Shown: positions 62,413 to 64,000 of the stretch, piece by piece | Layout of the letters: each line of letters starts with the position of its first letter | Position numbering within the stretch: position 1 is the stretch's first letter | NCBI RefSeq assembly: GCF_040115645.1 | Contig: NC_089554.1 | Location: 3,224,001 to 3,288,000 of the forward strand | Direction: 5' to 3' | Length of the DNA: 64,000 nucleotides | Origin: Euwallacea fornicatus | Lineage: Eukaryota; Arthropoda; Insecta; Coleoptera; Curculionidae | Program-made: the position numbers and the translations under genes | Notes under the pieces: generated by a model | What the model saw: the letters and a program-made list of their open reading frames with translations, nothing else | Database searches by the model: none | What the model was told of the DNA's origin: nothing

Positions 62413-62683
62413 AAGGCGAAAAAATGTTAAAATTAAAAAAAAAGTAGTGACGCATAAATAACAATAACAGCCACGAATAACACGGCTAAGTTTCAGCAAA
62501 ACCGACAAAAGAATTATTAATTAAAATTTTTGCAAAAAAACGGTTTACACAAAACAAGTTGACGCCCTGTATCCTGAAAACTAGGCATTACCGAAGCAAT
62601 GCTCACATAAACTTTCCGTCTCGAAATCACTCAAAGAATCACCTCTTCGAGTTTGGCCTCGTACTTTAATAACACCCTGTATA

Positions 62684-64000
62684 TTCGAAACTGCCAACTG
62701 TCGTACAAGCCACATTTTCTCCAATCGTCATCATTTGACGTGCAACATCTCCAGCTTGCGATCGTTCTATTGTTAACGTATCACCCTGTAGAAACAGCCG
62801 TTGCCTTCAGCTTGACGACATGGTGATTTGCAGATAAAAGTAAAGAAAACATAATCCCACTTGTGCATTTTTTATGCAAGTTCGAGTAAGGGAACTGCAA
62901 ACAAAACCAGCGTATTTCCAAGTGATCTAGAGGAGCATTTTTCGGTTAAAGCACTCCTGCATGTCGGTAAGTCGAAAGATAAATGTCAGCAGCAAGCATC
63001 AGAGTGAGTTTCAGAATTGTCGTATGCTCCCGCTGTTAATCAATAAGACTAATGGCCCTAATGGCACATAATGCGTTCAGCATCGCGCTTCGTAGGGGAA
63101 GTTGGGTCCTATTCAGGCCGGAGTGGATAAATGGGACGTTTTACTTGCTACATAATATCCAAGATATATTTGGAAACGGTAAATACCCGATACCACGTAT
63201 ATCTTGGTTGATGTGCCTACAGTCATTAGGGCGGGAATTTATTTTGAAAGGGATTAATGTTGGAAGTTATGGCGTTAATAAATCGGCTAATTCTCAACTT
63301 TCAAACGCCAGGAACTGTGATTAATATGAGAACTCGTGAAGGTCACAAAGTTTGGTAATCCTGTTGGACGAAGGAAGGTTACTAATTAAGGATTCATTAA
63401 ATCTGAATATGGCTCTGAAATAATTTATTACAGATGGATTACGAGGTAGAAAAACTCAATGGGCCTTTATTTCACCGAGAAAACGATGAAGCGTTTCGAG
63501 CGGTAATCTTAGACTATAATGTAATTAACGGTGACTGAGGGCCCCGTTGAATAAAAATTTCCTTTGGATTATTTCGGACTTTGTCTGAGGGATTTATTCG
63601 TGACGCAATTATTTTACGTACAGTTACTCACATAATTGAGCATACACCTCTGAATTTACCAAATGTGGTTCTAATTTTCAAATTTTAACCGACTTTTTGA
63701 ATGCCGATCCTGCATCTAAACAAGTCTCACAATGCCAACAACATTATATTAAAAAAAGAAATTTCGAACAAGCACTTTTACAACGGATTTTGAATATTTT
63801 AAGAAATCAAAGCGAATTACGACGACACAAAATTGAAGATACGCCTGCAAATAATCTATAAAATATCTACGGAATTTAGAAAAAAAAGTTGTTTGCGCAC
63901 TTAGGAATTCTTGGTTTTATACGTCAGTTGTTTTCTGTAGTTACTTGCATTAGTAAATCATCTTAATCAAAAATGGCACGTGTTCGAAGCGAAATATCAA
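62684..64000. other. Gene-free end of the window
   Basis: TATCACCCTGTAG at about 62780 is another tip-like sequence. A 90-residue open frame at 63052-63324 has no recognisable feature. No exon was supported. Confidence 0.4.

Larger units (their letters stand above)
61370..62683 (-). mobile_element. Dead DDE transposon carrying a minisatellite
   Basis: Left TATACAGTCCAAACTTCAAG (61371), GTGATGCTTTGAGGGATTCT and TTTTCAAGATACAGGGTATT match the complement of the right end: CGAGGCCAAACTCGAAGAGG, GTGATTCTTTGAGTGATTTC and TTTTCAGGATACAGGGCGTC, tip at 62683. Between the arms lie a transposase fragment on the minus strand and the 14-base tandem array. A further tip-like sequence, TACAGGGTATAAAGG, sits outside at 61213. 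Confidence 0.75.

Noticed and set aside
63052..63324. 90-residue plus-strand open frame
   Set aside because: No family resemblance and no splice or repeat context.

Overview
This is a 64 kb window of AT-rich eukaryotic nuclear DNA, almost certainly from an insect. The genes are split by many short introns with GT/AG borders, and the two recognisable kinases are orthologues of insect IKK-beta and Chk1. The flanks are full of decayed Tc1/mariner-type transposons whose ends read TACAGGGTG. That terminus, and the many fold-back repeats built on it, are common in beetles among other insects. Beetle is a guess; the sequence does not prove the order.

Gene-bearing part (about 4-26 kb). (1) A plus-strand gene of unknown function, tyrosine-rich, has exons at 4.0-7.3 kb and a candidate alternative last exon at 7.6-7.8 kb. 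(2) IKK-beta lies on the minus strand (16164 down to 11821): ten coding exons join without a frame break into 774 residues (kinase, ubiquitin-like domain, helical scaffold). (3) Chk1/grapes lies on the plus strand (18638-21050): seven coding exons give 477 residues, with both SQ phosphorylation sites and the C-terminal CM1/CM2 motifs kept. (4) A secreted lipase of the pancreatic-lipase/phospholipase A1 family lies on the plus strand (22091-25975): seven exons give 326 residues with a full Ser-Asp-His triad. IKK-beta and Chk1 are head to head, about 2.5 kb apart at their start codons. The lipase follows Chk1 in the same direction. There is no operon logic here; the neighbours look like ordinary chromosomal neighbours.

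Gene-poor part (about 26-64 kb). I found no convincing host exon. What can be read is transposon debris: a non-LTR reverse-transcriptase relic (YADD box), a mariner pseudogene, a Tc1 pseudogene with inverted termini, a 2.0 kb element with about 250 bp inverted repeats and a dead transposase, an internally deleted 626 bp element whose two ends are nearly identical, and at least three further transposase fragments. There are also several large fold-back (palindromic) elements, a 14-bp minisatellite of about 35 copies sitting inside a dead transposon, and simple repeats.

No CRISPR array, operon or microbial system is present. The points most worth a second look are the palindromic elements, the minisatellite born inside a transposon, the shortened activation loop and missing NEMO-binding tail of the IKK-beta homologue, and the unrecognised tyrosine-rich gene with a possible alternative 3' end.
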